Counted from the first letter of the stretch, positions 1-8,678 are shown. The stretch is 64,000 nt of DNA from Halomarina rubra (GCF_023699475.1 NZ_JALXFV010000005.1:1-64000); one strand, 5' to 3'. The notes: generated by a model from the sequence alone, not told the origin. Numbers and translations are program-made.

Positions 1-837
1 TGTCCGCTCGCGGGCTTCGAGTGGGCGGTCGCCGACCGCGAGCGCGTCCGCGTCACGACCGAGGCGGGCGACACCCGGACGCTGGCGGTCGGCGCGCACG
101 TCGTCCCCGTCGAGGGCGGCCCGCTAGCGTCCGCAGGTCTCTCGTCGGAGAGGTTCACCGTCACCCGATTCGACGGCGAGCGCGTCGCCTCGACGGACGA
201 CCTCTACGATGCGCTCGCCGGGACCACACCGGGACAGCGGGTGCGCGTCGTCGGCTTCGCGGGCGACGGAGAGAGCGCCGAACGCCGCGCGTTCGGTGTT
301 ACGCTCGGCGGCGACGGCGACCGGGAGACGGGCTACCTCGGCGTCACGCCCCGACCCGGCGTCGGCGGGATGGCGCTCGTCGACACCGGTCTCCGGACGT
401 ACCCTGCTGCCGAGATGCTCGGTCTGTTCCGCGGAGCGGGCGGCGAGTCGGTCCCCTTCGGCGTGTTCGGGGTGTTGCTCGTCGTCGTCCTCCTGCCGCT
501 GGCCGCCACGGTCGGGTTCGCGCCGTACAACTTCGCCGGCTTCGAGGGGGACGTCGCCGGGTTCTACACCGTCCCGGCGGTGCCGGGGGCGCTCGACGGT
601 GGCGTCCTCGTCCTCGCCAACGTCCTGTTCTGGACGGGGTGGGTGAACCTCCAGTTGGCCGTCTTCAACGCCATCCCGGCGTTCCCGCTCGACGGCGGGA
701 AGATACTCCACACCGGCGTCGGCGCGGTGAGCGAGCGCGTTGGTGCGCCGGAGTCGACCGCGAGTGCCGTCACCGCGTTCGTCACGCTGGCGATGCTGGG
801 GGCGGTGACGACGATGCTCGTCGCCCCGGCGCTCTGA
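1..837 (+). CDS. Site-2 protease (M50) family membrane protein, 3' part only
   Basis: The reading frame is open from the first base, so the start lies outside the window and about 278 C-terminal residues are visible. They hold the end of a PDZ-like region, several hydrophobic segments and a second metal-ligand motif of the type NAIPAFPLDGGKIL, where the Asp of LDGG coordinates zinc in intramembrane metalloproteases. The same ending (TGW, then N, then IPAFPLDGG) occurs in the complete paralogue at 52195-53982, which also supplies the HExxH-type motif missing here. The family cleaves membrane-embedded substrates such as anti-sigma-like factors; the substrate here is unknown. The next gene converges on it. 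Confidence 0.8.
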   Translation, partial: CPLAGFEWAVADRERVRVTTEAGDTRTLAVGAHVVPVEGGPLASAGLSSERFTVTRFDGERVASTDDLYDALAGTTPGQRVRVVGFAGDGESAERRAFGVTLGGDGDRETGYLGVTPRPGVGGMALVDTGLRTYPAAEMLGLFRGAGGESVPFGVFGVLLVVVLLPLAATVGFAPYNFAGFEGDVAGFYTVPAVPGALDGGVLVLANVLFWTGWVNLQLAVFNAIPAFPLDGGKILHTGVGAVSERVGAPESTASAVTAFVTLAMLGAVTTMLVAPAL

Positions 838-861
838 GCCGGTCGGCGGTGTCCCGCCGAT

Positions 862-1701
862 TCACTCGACGCGAACGCGGAGCGCGATGCCGTCGGGGTC
901 GGCGAACGTCACCCCGTCGTCGGTCCACTCGACCGCCACGTCGCGGTCGACGAGTCGCTCGGCGACCCCCTCCAGTGCCGCCTCGTCGGGGACCAGCACC
1001 TCGAACCAGTCGAGGCCCAGCCCCGTCCCCGGCGTCGTCCGCCCGTTCCACGTGTTCAGGCCGACGTGGTGGTGGTAGTCGCCCGCCGCTACGAACGCCG
1101 CTCCCGACCAGTCCTGTCTGAGAGCCATCCCGAGACCGTCGACGTAGAACGACCGCGAGTCGGGCGTCGAGGACACTTCGAGGTGGACGTGTCCGACGGT
1201 CGTCTCCGCCGGTGCGCCCGCGGTCGAGTCACCCGCGGCGTCCTCGCGGAGCGCGTCGAGGTCGAGCGGGAGCGTGTCCATCTGGACCCGTCCGTCGGCG
1301 ACGGGCCACTCCTCGCGGGGGCGGTCGCGGTACAACTCGACGCCGTTCCCTTCGGGGTCTCGGAGGTAGAGCGCCTCGCTGACGCGGTGGTCGGACGCGC
1401 CGGTGAGTCGCCACGCGTCGTCGACGCGGGCGAGGGCGTCACCGAGGGCCGCGCGGTCGGGGAACAGGAACGCCGTGTGGAACAGGCCGGTCTCCGCCGG
1501 CGTGCGCTCGGGGAGTCCCTCGTGGGCGTGGAGTTCGAGCAGCGGCGTCTCCTCGACGCCGAGGGTCGCTCGCTCGTCGGTCGCGTCGAGTCGGTCGAGA
1601 CCGACGACGGACTCGTAGAACGCCGCGACGCGGTCCAGGTCGCCGACGCGCAGGGCGACGCGACCGATACGGCTCTCTGGAGGGAGTGCGGTGTCGTGCA
1701 T
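862..1701 (-). CDS. VOC family protein, catechol 2,3-dioxygenase/glyoxalase-like
   Basis: About 279 residues with two vicinal-oxygen-chelate modules. The first begins IGRVALRVGDLDRVAAFY and carries LYLRDPEGNGVELY. The second begins VGHVHLEVS and ends FADPDGIALRVRVE. The DPEGNG/DPDGI strand ending in Glu and the His of HVHLEV fit the metal ligands of extradiol dioxygenases such as bacterial CatE. I start at the Met of MHDTALPPESR because the 17 residues upstream do not resemble the family. The likely role is ring cleavage or a related metal-dependent reaction; the substrate cannot be inferred. The gene stands alone, convergent with the upstream protease fragment. Confidence 0.8.
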   Translation of the reverse strand: MHDTALPPESRIGRVALRVGDLDRVAAFYESVVGLDRLDATDERATLGVEETPLLELHAHEGLPERTPAETGLFHTAFLFPDRAALGDALARVDDAWRLTGASDHRVSEALYLRDPEGNGVELYRDRPREEWPVADGRVQMDTLPLDLDALREDAAGDSTAGAPAETTVGHVHLEVSSTPDSRSFYVDGLGMALRQDWSGAAFVAAGDYHHHVGLNTWNGRTTPGTGLGLDWFEVLVPDEAALEGVAERLVDRDVAVEWTDDGVTFADPDGIALRVRVE

Positions 1702-1833
1702 GGACGTGAGAGAACGCGCGAGGGGATAGACGTGCGTACCGCGACCGTGCACAGTGGACGCTCGACCGTCCGTCTGTGCTACGGGAGCGGTGTCGAGGGG
1801 CGGAGAGCGTCGTCGAGGAACGGCCGGCGTCGC

Positions 1834-3612
1834 CTACTCGACGGTGACGGACTTCGCGAGGTTGCGCGGTTTGTCGATGGAGCGCCCGAGCAACGCGGCG
1901 GCGTGGTACGACACCAACTGGAGTTGGACGTTCGCGAGGATGGCAGCCGTTCGCTGGTCGCTGGCGGGAATATCGAGCACGTGGTCGGCGTAGCGGTGGA
2001 CGTCGCTCTTCCCGTCGGTGACGGCGACGACCGGCGCGCCGCGCGCCTCGACCTCCTTGACGTTCCCGATGGTCTTCCGGGCCTGCTCGCCGTCGCCGGT
2101 GACGAGCGCGAACACCGGCGTGTTCTCGGTGACGAGCGCGAGCGGGCCGTGTTTCAACTCGCCGGCGGCGAACCCCTCGGCGTGCTCGTAGGATATCTCC
2201 TTGAACTTCAGCGCCCCCTCCAGTGAGACGGGGAACTGCAGGCCCCGGCCGATGAAGAAGTACGCGTCCGACCCCTCGTAGGCGCGGGCGATCTCCTCGG
2301 CGTCGGACTCGTCGAGCACCTGCTGGACGTTGCCCGGCAGGTCACGCAGCGCTGCGATGTCGTGTCGGGACGCGCCGGTCAGCGAGAGGACGAGCAGGGC
2401 GAGCGCCACGACCTGCGAGGAGAACGTCTTGGTCGCGGCGACCCCGATTTCGGGGCCGGCGCGGATGTAGAGCGTCTGGTCGCACTCGCGCGAGACGGAG
2501 GAGCCGACGACGTTCGTCACCGCGAGCGTCTCCGCGCCGCGGCGTTTGGCCTCCCGGAGCGCGCTCAGAGTGTCGGCGGTCTCGCCGGACTGGGTGACGC
2601 CGACGACGAGGTCGCCGTCGACCGGCGGCGGCGAGGTGGCGTACTCGCTGGCGAGGAACGCCTGGGCGGGGATGCCCGCCTGCTGGAACAGGTGGACGCC
2701 ACAGAGCGCAGCGTGGTAGGATGTCCCGCAGGCGACGAACTGGACGCCGTCGGGGTCGACGTCCACGTCGAGGCTGACCGACCCCGCGAGCTCCGAGACT
2801 CGCTCGCGGAGACACTGCCGGAGCGAGCGTGGCTGTTCGTGTATCTCCTTGAGCATGAAGTGGTCGTAGCCGGACTTCCCGGTCTCCTCGGGGGACCACT
2901 CGACGGTGTCGACGTCCCTGTCGATGCGTCGCCCCTCGTCGTCGGTGACGCGCCACTCGTCGGCCGAGATGACGGCGAACTCCCCGTCTTCGAGGTAGAC
3001 GACGCGGTCGGTGAACTCCCGGAAGGCGGGGACGTCGCTGGCGAGGTAGTAGGCGTCGTCGCCGAGGCCGAGCACGAGCGGCGAGTCCTCGCGGGCGGCG
3101 AACACCCGGTCGTCGCCGGCGACGACGACGGCGATGGCGTAGCTCCCCTCCAGTCGCGAGACGGCCGCCCGGACCGCCGCTTCTGGGTCGTCGCCAGCCG
3201 CGAGACGGTCTTCGACGAGGTGAGGGACGACCTCGGTGTCGGTGTCGCTGCGGAACTCGTGGCCCGCCTCCAGGAGGTCGGCCTTGAGGTCCTCGTAGTT
3301 CTCGATGATGCCGTTGTGGACGACCGCCACCCGTTCGGTGCAGTCGCGGTGCGGGTGGGCGTTGGCGTCGGTCGGCGGCCCGTGGGTCGACCAGCGGGTG
3401 TGGCCGATGCCGACGCGACCCGAGAGGCTGTCCCCGTCGAGCGCAGCGCGCAGGTCGTCGAGTTCGCCCGCACGCTTGACGACGTCGAGGTCGCCGTCGG
3501 CGAGGGCGACGCCCGCCGAGTCGTAGCCGCGGTACTCCAGTTTCGAGAGGCCGTGGACGAGCGTCGAGAGCGTCTCTTCGCCGCGACCGACACAGCCGAC
3601 GATGCCACACAT
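1834..3612 (-). CDS. glmS: Glutamine--fructose-6-phosphate aminotransferase (isomerizing)
   Basis: 592 residues, the normal length. It makes glucosamine-6-phosphate from fructose-6-phosphate and glutamine, the first step to UDP-GlcNAc. The N-terminal class II glutaminase starts MCGIVGCVG with the catalytic Cys2 exposed after Met removal, followed by EYRGYDSAG and GIGHTRWSTHG. Two SIS sugar-isomerase domains follow from about residue 285, with the VACGTSYHAAL and GVTQSGETADTLSALR motifs, and the end PRNLAKSVTVE is typical. The start codon shares one base with the stop of the upstream glmU-like gene (TGATG on the minus strand), so the pair is almost certainly co-transcribed and translationally coupled. 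Confidence 0.97.
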   Translation of the reverse strand: MCGIVGCVGRGEETLSTLVHGLSKLEYRGYDSAGVALADGDLDVVKRAGELDDLRAALDGDSLSGRVGIGHTRWSTHGPPTDANAHPHRDCTERVAVVHNGIIENYEDLKADLLEAGHEFRSDTDTEVVPHLVEDRLAAGDDPEAAVRAAVSRLEGSYAIAVVVAGDDRVFAAREDSPLVLGLGDDAYYLASDVPAFREFTDRVVYLEDGEFAVISADEWRVTDDEGRRIDRDVDTVEWSPEETGKSGYDHFMLKEIHEQPRSLRQCLRERVSELAGSVSLDVDVDPDGVQFVACGTSYHAALCGVHLFQQAGIPAQAFLASEYATSPPPVDGDLVVGVTQSGETADTLSALREAKRRGAETLAVTNVVGSSVSRECDQTLYIRAGPEIGVAATKTFSSQVVALALLVLSLTGASRHDIAALRDLPGNVQQVLDESDAEEIARAYEGSDAYFFIGRGLQFPVSLEGALKFKEISYEHAEGFAAGELKHGPLALVTENTPVFALVTGDGEQARKTIGNVKEVEARGAPVVAVTDGKSDVHRYADHVLDIPASDQRTAAILANVQLQLVSYHAAALLGRSIDKPRNLAKSVTVE

Positions 3613-4799
3613 CAGCGCACCACCTCCGTGTCCGTCTTCACCTGTCCGGCGACGACGACGCCCGTTCGCAGGCGGGCGCTCGTCCCGACGAGCGTCCCCG
3701 GCGCACAGCTCACACCACCCTCGGCGCGGACGCGGTCGCCGAACACCGCGCCGAGTCGCTCGCCGCGGTGGATGGCGTCACCGACCTGGACGTCGGCGGG
3801 GCCGCCCGGCACGACCGTCGCCGGGCCGAGGTGGACGTCGTGACCCGTCACGCAGTCGACGAGGACGCTCCCCGCGCCGACGCGAGTGTCGGTGTCGAGG
3901 ACCGCTCCCTCGACGGTGGCGTTCGCACCGACGGTCGCGTTCCGACCGAGCGCGACGTTCGGCCCGACGACGGCCCCCGCGGCGACTTCGGTGTCCGGGC
4001 CGACGACGACCGGCCCCTGGAGGGTCGCTTCGGGGTCGATACGCGCACTGTCGGCGACCCACACGTCACGGTCCCGTTCGGGGGCCTCGACGAGGCCGTG
4101 GCGCAGCACCTCGCGGGCGACCTCCAGCAGGTCCCAGGGGTAGGTCGCGTCGACCCACAGCCCGTTCGTGCGGACCGCCTGCACCTTGCGTTCGGCGACC
4201 AGCGACTCGACGGCGGTCGTCAGCGGGAGGGTGCCATCGATGCGGTCGGCCCGTGCCAGCGCGTCGAAGATGCTGCGGTCGAACGCGTAGACGCCGGCGT
4301 TGATGAGGCGGAACGCGCGGCGGTCCGGTTTCTCGACGAACGCGGTGATGGTGTCGTTCTCGACGTCGACCGCACCGTAGCGCTGGGCGTTGCCGTGTTC
4401 GAGGACGGCGAGGACGGCGGAGGCGTCCTCGTGGGCGTCGACGACCGCCGACACCATCTTCGACTGGATGACCCGGTCGCCGTTGACGACGACGAACGAG
4501 TCGTCGACCGCGCCGGCGGCCTGCTGGAGGGCGTGGCCGCTTCCGAGTTGCTTCTTCTGGACGACGTAGTCGATGGGGACGTCGCGGTAGGTCGGGCCGA
4601 AGTGGTCCTGCACCCGGTCGCGCTTGTAGCCGACGACGAGGCAGAGCTTCGAGATGCCGGCGTCGACCAGCGCGTCGAGGACGTACTCCAGGATGGGCCG
4701 ATTGGCCGCCGGGAGCATCGGTTTCGGTCGATTGTGCGTCAGCGGGCGCAATCGGTTGCCCTCACCCGCCGCGAGGACGACGGCGGTGTCGATTGTCAT
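3612..4799 (-). CDS. glmU: Bifunctional sugar-1-phosphate nucleotidyltransferase/acetyltransferase, GlmU-like
   Basis: 395 residues. The N-terminal half is a nucleotidyltransferase: AVVLAAGEGNRLRPLT and RPKPMLP form the NTP-binding signature, GSGHALQQA follows near residue 87, and FVEKP appears later. From about residue 240 the sequence becomes a left-handed beta-helix of hexapeptide repeats (A-R-I-D-P-E-A-T-L, then G-P-V-V-V-G-P), as in GlmU acetyltransferase domains. With glmS directly downstream by a one-base overlap, the likely role is glucosamine-1-phosphate acetylation and UDP-GlcNAc formation. Related haloarchaeal glucose-1-phosphate thymidylyltransferases look similar, so the nucleotide and sugar specificity is inferred from context. 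Confidence 0.85.
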   Translation of the reverse strand: MTIDTAVVLAAGEGNRLRPLTHNRPKPMLPAANRPILEYVLDALVDAGISKLCLVVGYKRDRVQDHFGPTYRDVPIDYVVQKKQLGSGHALQQAAGAVDDSFVVVNGDRVIQSKMVSAVVDAHEDASAVLAVLEHGNAQRYGAVDVENDTITAFVEKPDRRAFRLINAGVYAFDRSIFDALARADRIDGTLPLTTAVESLVAERKVQAVRTNGLWVDATYPWDLLEVAREVLRHGLVEAPERDRDVWVADSARIDPEATLQGPVVVGPDTEVAAGAVVGPNVALGRNATVGANATVEGAVLDTDTRVGAGSVLVDCVTGHDVHLGPATVVPGGPADVQVGDAIHRGERLGAVFGDRVRAEGGVSCAPGTLVGTSARLRTGVVVAGQVKTDTEVVR

Positions 4800-4916
4800 A
4801 CCTACCGGTACACGTGCAGGGTCGTGAACGTTCTGCTACCGACGGCCGCGGGCCGGCCCCACGCGGCTCGACAGTCACGTCGCCCGCCGACGGGCGGGAG
4901 GTACCGCAGGCATCAC

Positions 4917-4924
4917 ATTCAAAC
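4917..4924 (+). promoter_or_regulatory. TATA-like element for mini-ORF/unknown gene unit
   Basis: attcaaac is centred about 27 nt upstream of the ATG at 4948, the usual position for a leaderless haloarchaeal transcript. Confidence 0.4.
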
Positions 4925-4947
4925 GTGGGCAGTCCTGCGATACGGCC

Positions 4948-5025
4948 ATGAAGCTCACTGGCATACTCGTCTCGGCCGACCTGACCGACTCGCACCCCGA
5001 CACCGGGGCCGGTCCCCCTCTATGA
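4948..5025 (+). CDS. Candidate 25-residue leader peptide overlapping the next gene
   Basis: A short frame, MKLTGILVSADLTDSH then PDTGAGPPL, ends in TGA that overlaps the ATG of the next gene by 4 nt (ATGA). A TATA-like element lies about 27 nt upstream of its own ATG, so a transcript would begin on this codon and downstream translation would depend on termination and reinitiation. Whether the peptide is functional or only a coupling device is unknown. Confidence 0.35.
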   Translation: MKLTGILVSADLTDSHPDTGAGPPL

Positions 5026-5747
5026 ACCTCGACAGCACAGGCGCTGAGCGACTCGTTTCGCTCGGGCGAGACCTCGGGGCAGCGGCTCCGTCAGGAGACA
5101 TCATCGACATGATGGCCGTCGGAATCGGCGTCAAACCGATGGCGGGGCTGGCGACGTGCTACACGGAAGCTGGCGACCCGGCGTGGGACGCCGTCGAGAC
5201 CGACCCGGCGATGCCGCGGTCGGCGCTCGGTCCCCGACTCAACGACGCGGGCTTCGAGTGGACGTTCACGCCCGTCGAGACCGTCCGGGAGGACGGGCAG
5301 GCGTTCACCTGGTACGAGTTGCTGCTGGGAGCCGACGGGACGACGCTCCGGGAGTTCCTCTCCCAGACCGGGACCCACCCCAACGACCGCACCGAGGCCG
5401 AGTACGGGCGGGCGCTCGGCTACCCCGAGAGCGCCGTCGAGTGGTTCGTCCGCCAGTCCGCCTCGCAGTTCGACAGCGCGTTCGAGGTCATCCAGAGCGG
5501 CGAGTACGACGAGAACGCCCAGACGCTCGCCGCGAGCGTCCCTTACGTCCCCGCGCCGACCCGCGACGGGGCCGACGACGCCATCGACGACGGGCGGGAA
5601 CTCACCGACGCACTCGGGCGACTCGACACGACGACCGAACAGGAGGCGTTCGCCGAACGCCTGCTCGGCGAACGCGTCAGTGAGACGCTCGCGACCCACG
5701 ACGAGACCGAACCGTGGCGCGACCCGCTCCACCGGGCGATGGGCTGA
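5022..5747 (+). CDS. Haloarchaeal protein of unknown function
   Basis: 241 residues, acidic and soluble by appearance, with no signal peptide or membrane segment. I do not recognise a domain. The middle holds aromatic stretches (FEWTFTPVETV, FTWYELLLGADG) and a segment AVEWFVRQSASQFDSAFEVI that could form helices. The start is the ATG at 5022, which overlaps the TGA of a 25-codon frame. A hairpin-like inverted repeat follows the stop. Acidic composition and codon use match the neighbours, which argues for a real gene. No function is offered. Confidence 0.75.
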   Translation: MNLDSTGAERLVSLGRDLGAAAPSGDIIDMMAVGIGVKPMAGLATCYTEAGDPAWDAVETDPAMPRSALGPRLNDAGFEWTFTPVETVREDGQAFTWYELLLGADGTTLREFLSQTGTHPNDRTEAEYGRALGYPESAVEWFVRQSASQFDSAFEVIQSGEYDENAQTLAASVPYVPAPTRDGADDAIDDGRELTDALGRLDTTTEQEAFAERLLGERVSETLATHDETEPWRDPLHRAMG

Positions 5748-5771
5748 GTCGGCCTCGCCCACACACCGGTC

Positions 5772-5798
5772 ACGAGACGACCCCCTCCGTGGTCTCGT
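5772..5798 (+). terminator. Possible hairpin after the unknown gene
   Basis: ACGAGAC at 5772-5778 pairs with GTCTCGT at 5792-5798 around a 13-nt loop, about 25 nt after the stop at 5747. There is no clear T tract, so a terminator role is tentative. Confidence 0.25.
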
Positions 5799-5876
5799 CG
5801 TTCGTTCGCGGTGTCGATGCGCGCTCGCGACGGTGAACTGGTCCTCGGTCGTGGAGGTCGCCGTGTGACGACACAA

Positions 5877-5884
5877 CGTATAAC
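5877..5884 (+). promoter_or_regulatory. TATA box for the mini zinc finger gene
   Basis: cgtataac is centred about 27 nt upstream of the ATG at 5908, which fits leaderless transcription. Confidence 0.55.
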
Positions 5885-5907
5885 GTACCCCGCGCCGAAC
5901 CGTCCGT

Positions 5908-6024
5908 ATGGCTACCGAGAAGAGCGAGGCGAAGGGGGTCCACCGCTGTTCCTGTGGTGCGACGTTCGAGGACGCCGAGGAGTTACGCGAGCACGCCCGC
6001 AAGGAGCACGACGCGGTCGTCTGA
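5908..6024 (+). CDS. 38-residue C2H2-type mini zinc finger protein
   Basis: The protein has Cys14 and Cys16 (HRCSCG), then a helix-forming stretch TFEDAEELREH and a second His: Cys14-x-Cys16, then His29 and His34 (spacing C-x1-C-x12-H-x4-H). This resembles the single-finger C2H2-like microproteins common in haloarchaea, some of which bind nucleic acid or act as regulators. A TATA box sits about 27 nt before the ATG, and codon use is normal, so expression is plausible despite the small size. The carotenoid oxygenase gene follows on the same strand 67 nt downstream. The target is unknown. Confidence 0.7.
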   Translation: MATEKSEAKGVHRCSCGATFEDAEELREHARKEHDAVV

Positions 6025-6091
6025 ACCGAACGAGGGGCCGGGGCGACCCCTCGACCCACCGGGTTTTAGCGACGGCGGGCGTTGGCCCGCC

Positions 6092-7615
6092 ATGGACGGA
6101 CTGGGGTTCCACACGCTCGATTCGGAGCAGGACACCGAGTTGCGCGTCGACGGGAGCCTCCCGTCGTGGCTCGACGGCAGTCTGATTCGGAACGGCCCCG
6201 CACTGTTCGAGGCCGACGGCGACGGCGTCGACCACTGGTTCGACGGCCTCGCCATGCTCCATCGGTTCTCCTTCGCCGACGACGAGGTCCACTACCGCAA
6301 CCGCTTCCTCCGTACCGAGAGCTACGAACGTGTCCGTCGCGGCGACGTCCCGACGGGTTTCGCCACCGGCAGTTCCTCGCTGCTCGACACGCTGCGCTCG
6401 CTGGTGGCCGGGGCCCGTTACGACAACACGAACATCGTCGCCGAACGGTTCGACGACCGCTACCTCGCGCTGACGGAGACGCCCGGCGGCGTCGCCTTCG
6501 ACCCCGAGACGCTGGCGACCGACGGACACGTCCGGTACACCGGCGACGAACCCAGCGGTCACCTCGCGTGTGCCCACCTCCAGCGTGACCCGTGGACCGA
6601 CCGGTTCGTCACCTTCGAGACCGAGTTCGGCCGACCCTCGCGCTACCACGTCTTCGAGACGCGTGACTTCACGACCCGCCGACACGTCGGGTCGGTTCCC
6701 GTCGAGGAACCGGCGTACATGCACAGTTTCGCGCTGACGCCGAACTACGTCGTCCTCACGGAGTTCCCGTTCGTCGTCGATCCGCTCGCGATGCTGGTCG
6801 GCGACGGCGCGTTCGTCGACGCCTTCCGCTGGGAACCCGAGCGCGGGACCCGGTTCGTCGTCCTCGACCGCCGTTCGGGGGGCGTCGTCGCTACCCCGAC
6901 GACGGAAGCGGTGTTCGGCTTCCACCACGTCAACGCCTACGAGCGCGACGTGCAGGGTCGACCCGGCGAGTCCGGCGGAGTCGGCGAGGTGGCCCACACC
7001 GAATACGGCGAGACGACCGACGGCCGGCCTCGCCCCGGCGCGGAACTCGTCGTCGACTGCGAGACGGTTCCCGACGCCGCCTCCCTGGCCGCACTCTCGC
7101 TCGACCGCTTACGGCGGGGCGACCTCGACGTGTTCGGCGGGTCGCTCGACCGGTTCGTCGTCTCGCTTCGGGCGGACGGCGCGACGGTTCGTCGCGAACG
7201 TGTCCACGACGGCACCGCGCTCCCGACGGCCTCGCCCGCGGTCCGCTGTCGGCCCTACCGCTACGCCTACGCGCAGGACACCGACCAACCGGTGACGGCG
7301 TGGCCGAGTCGACTCGTCAAGGTCGACGTCGAGACCGGCGACTACTGGACGCACAGTGTCGAGGCAGGGCACGTGAGCGAACCGATTTTCGTCCCGCGTG
7401 TGACGGGTGAGAGTGGCGAGAGCGGTGAGAGTGGCGAGCGTGCTCGGGACCACAGCGAGGACGACGGCGTCGTGCTCGCGGTCGAACTCGACCGGGAGGC
7501 GGGTCACTCCTGGCTGGTCTGTCTCGACGGGCCGACGTTCGAGGAGCGGGCGCGAGCGGCGATTCCCCACGCCGTCCCGTTCGACTTTCACGGCCGGTGG
7601 TTCCCGGAGCTGTGA
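6092..7615 (+). CDS. Carotenoid oxygenase (RPE65/CCD family)
   Basis: 507 residues. The family cleaves double bonds of carotenoids or related polyenes with a non-heme iron held by four histidines. All four contexts are visible: HLACAHLQRDP, YMHSFALTPNYVV, FGFHHVNAYE and, near the C-terminus, VPFDFHGRWF. The N-terminal SWLDGSLIRNGPALFE matches the usual GxxxRNGP motif. The start is the ATG at 6092. Near residue 440 there is an unusual run of three ESG units, probably a surface loop. It may cleave a C40/C50 carotenoid (retinal or an apocarotenoid as product); the bacteriorhodopsin-linked Brp/Blh enzymes are a different family. Confidence 0.93.
   Translation: MDGLGFHTLDSEQDTELRVDGSLPSWLDGSLIRNGPALFEADGDGVDHWFDGLAMLHRFSFADDEVHYRNRFLRTESYERVRRGDVPTGFATGSSSLLDTLRSLVAGARYDNTNIVAERFDDRYLALTETPGGVAFDPETLATDGHVRYTGDEPSGHLACAHLQRDPWTDRFVTFETEFGRPSRYHVFETRDFTTRRHVGSVPVEEPAYMHSFALTPNYVVLTEFPFVVDPLAMLVGDGAFVDAFRWEPERGTRFVVLDRRSGGVVATPTTEAVFGFHHVNAYERDVQGRPGESGGVGEVAHTEYGETTDGRPRPGAELVVDCETVPDAASLAALSLDRLRRGDLDVFGGSLDRFVVSLRADGATVRRERVHDGTALPTASPAVRCRPYRYAYAQDTDQPVTAWPSRLVKVDVETGDYWTHSVEAGHVSEPIFVPRVTGESGESGESGERARDHSEDDGVVLAVELDREAGHSWLVCLDGPTFEERARAAIPHAVPFDFHGRWFPEL
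7409..7435 (+). repeat. Three tandem 9-nt units inside the carotenoid oxygenase gene
   Basis: gagagtggc, gagagcggt and gagagtggc encode ESG-ESG-ESG in frame. The repeat is probably a slippage expansion in a surface loop. Confidence 0.8.
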
Positions 7616-7631
7616 GTGACGTCGGCTGCGG

Positions 7632-8462
7632 TCACTCCGTCGGCGTCGGCGCGGGACCGCTCCGGACGACGTGGCCGTACTTCAACAGCGCGACGAACAC
7701 CGTCCCGCCGATGACGTTCCCGAGCGTCGAGAACAGCAGGAAGTAGCCCACGTTCCCGAGGCCGAGCGCCCCGGCGAACAGGCCGAACCCCACCTCGACG
7801 GTGCCCGCGATGCAGTGTGGCGCGTGGAGCAACGCGATGGCGCTCGTCGTGACGACGACGAACAGCACGCGCGCGATGGACTCCTATGCGGCCGCGACGA
7901 GCCACGACAACAGCCCCATCAGCCAGCCGGCGAGCACCCCCGCACCGACGACGACGAACCACTCGTGTTCGACGAGGCTCGTCGACAGTTCGGCGAACGC
8001 CTGCGGTTCGACGACGCCCACCGCGGGGCCGACGAGGACGAAGAAGCCCGCGAACAGCGTCGCGCCGACGAGGTTCCCGGCGTAGACGACGCTCCAGAGC
8101 CGCCCGAGTTCGCGGACCGACGCCTGTCGGTCGAGCACCGGCAACACCGCGAGCGTCGTGTGCTCGGTGAACAGTTCCGAGCGCCCGAGCACGACCAGCA
8201 CGAACCCGACGGAGTACGCGAACGCCATCAGGAGCTCCTTGTTCAGCTCGCTGGCGAACGAGAAGTCCGCGAGCGTCAACACGATGGCCATCAACGCGGG
8301 CCCGAACCCGATGTCCAGCCCCGCCGACAGCCCCGACAGGAACAGGCCGTCGGTCGGCCGTCGCAGTTCCGAGAGACCGCTGCGAATCTGCTCGGAGAGG
8401 ATGTCCTCCTGGCTCTTCGGTTGCTCACCCGCACGGCCGCCGCCCGAGGAGACGAGACTCAT
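7632..8462 (-). pseudogene. Formate/nitrite transporter (FNT) gene interrupted by one in-frame TAG
   Basis: The first 192 codons encode an FNT channel: GLSAGLDIGFGPALMAIV, a GRSELFTEHTT signature, then AGWLMGLLSWL. They end at TAG (7884-7886 on the plus strand). The same frame continues without interruption from ESIARVLFVV to the natural end, with the expected HAPHCIAG and GNVIGGTVFVALLKYGH motifs. In the intact paralogue at 54057 the stop position aligns with Gln (CAG), so a single C-to-T change would explain it. No other damage is visible, so the lesion is recent, a sequencing error, or tolerated by readthrough. The family moves formate, nitrite or similar small anions across the membrane. 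Confidence 0.85.
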
Positions 8463-8587
8463 CGCCCCTCGTAGCCGACCCGAACGGATAGGAAATCGAC
8501 TTGCGAGGTCAGAACCGCCCGAGTGCGGCCGGACGGACGTGAACCTGCCCGAGACGTGTCAGAAACCGTGTTCTTGCAGGCCCAACA

Positions 8588-8595
8588 GTTATCAG
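8588..8595 (+). promoter_or_regulatory. TATA-like element upstream of the DUF1328 unit
   Basis: gttatcag is centred about 30 nt before the ATG of the 18-codon frame at 8622. Confidence 0.35.
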
Positions 8596-8621
8596 GCGAG
8601 GTCGTGTTCGAGAAAAGTACC

Positions 8622-8678
8622 ATGTGCCACTTCAACGGTCGTCATGGTGTCGCGGTACTCGGTGGTGAGTCCGCATGA
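8622..8678 (+). CDS. Candidate 18-residue leader peptide overlapping the DUF1328 gene
   Basis: The short frame MCHFNGRHGVAVLGGESA ends in TGA overlapping the ATG of the DUF1328 gene by 4 nt. A TATA-like element lies about 30 nt upstream. The arrangement matches the other mini-ORFs at 4948, 10308 and 29063. Real translation is unproven. Confidence 0.35.
   Translation: MCHFNGRHGVAVLGGESA

Noticed and set aside
3768-5021. A long plus-strand frame antisense to glmU continuing into the unknown gene at 5022
   Set aside because: It mirrors glmU codons, and long antisense frames are expected in high-GC DNA; the real gene starts at the ATG at 5022.
7884-7886. Pyrrolysine decoding of the TAG in the FNT gene
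   Set aside because: TAG ends many normal genes here, and the residue aligned in the paralogue is Gln, so a nonsense mutation or an error is simpler.
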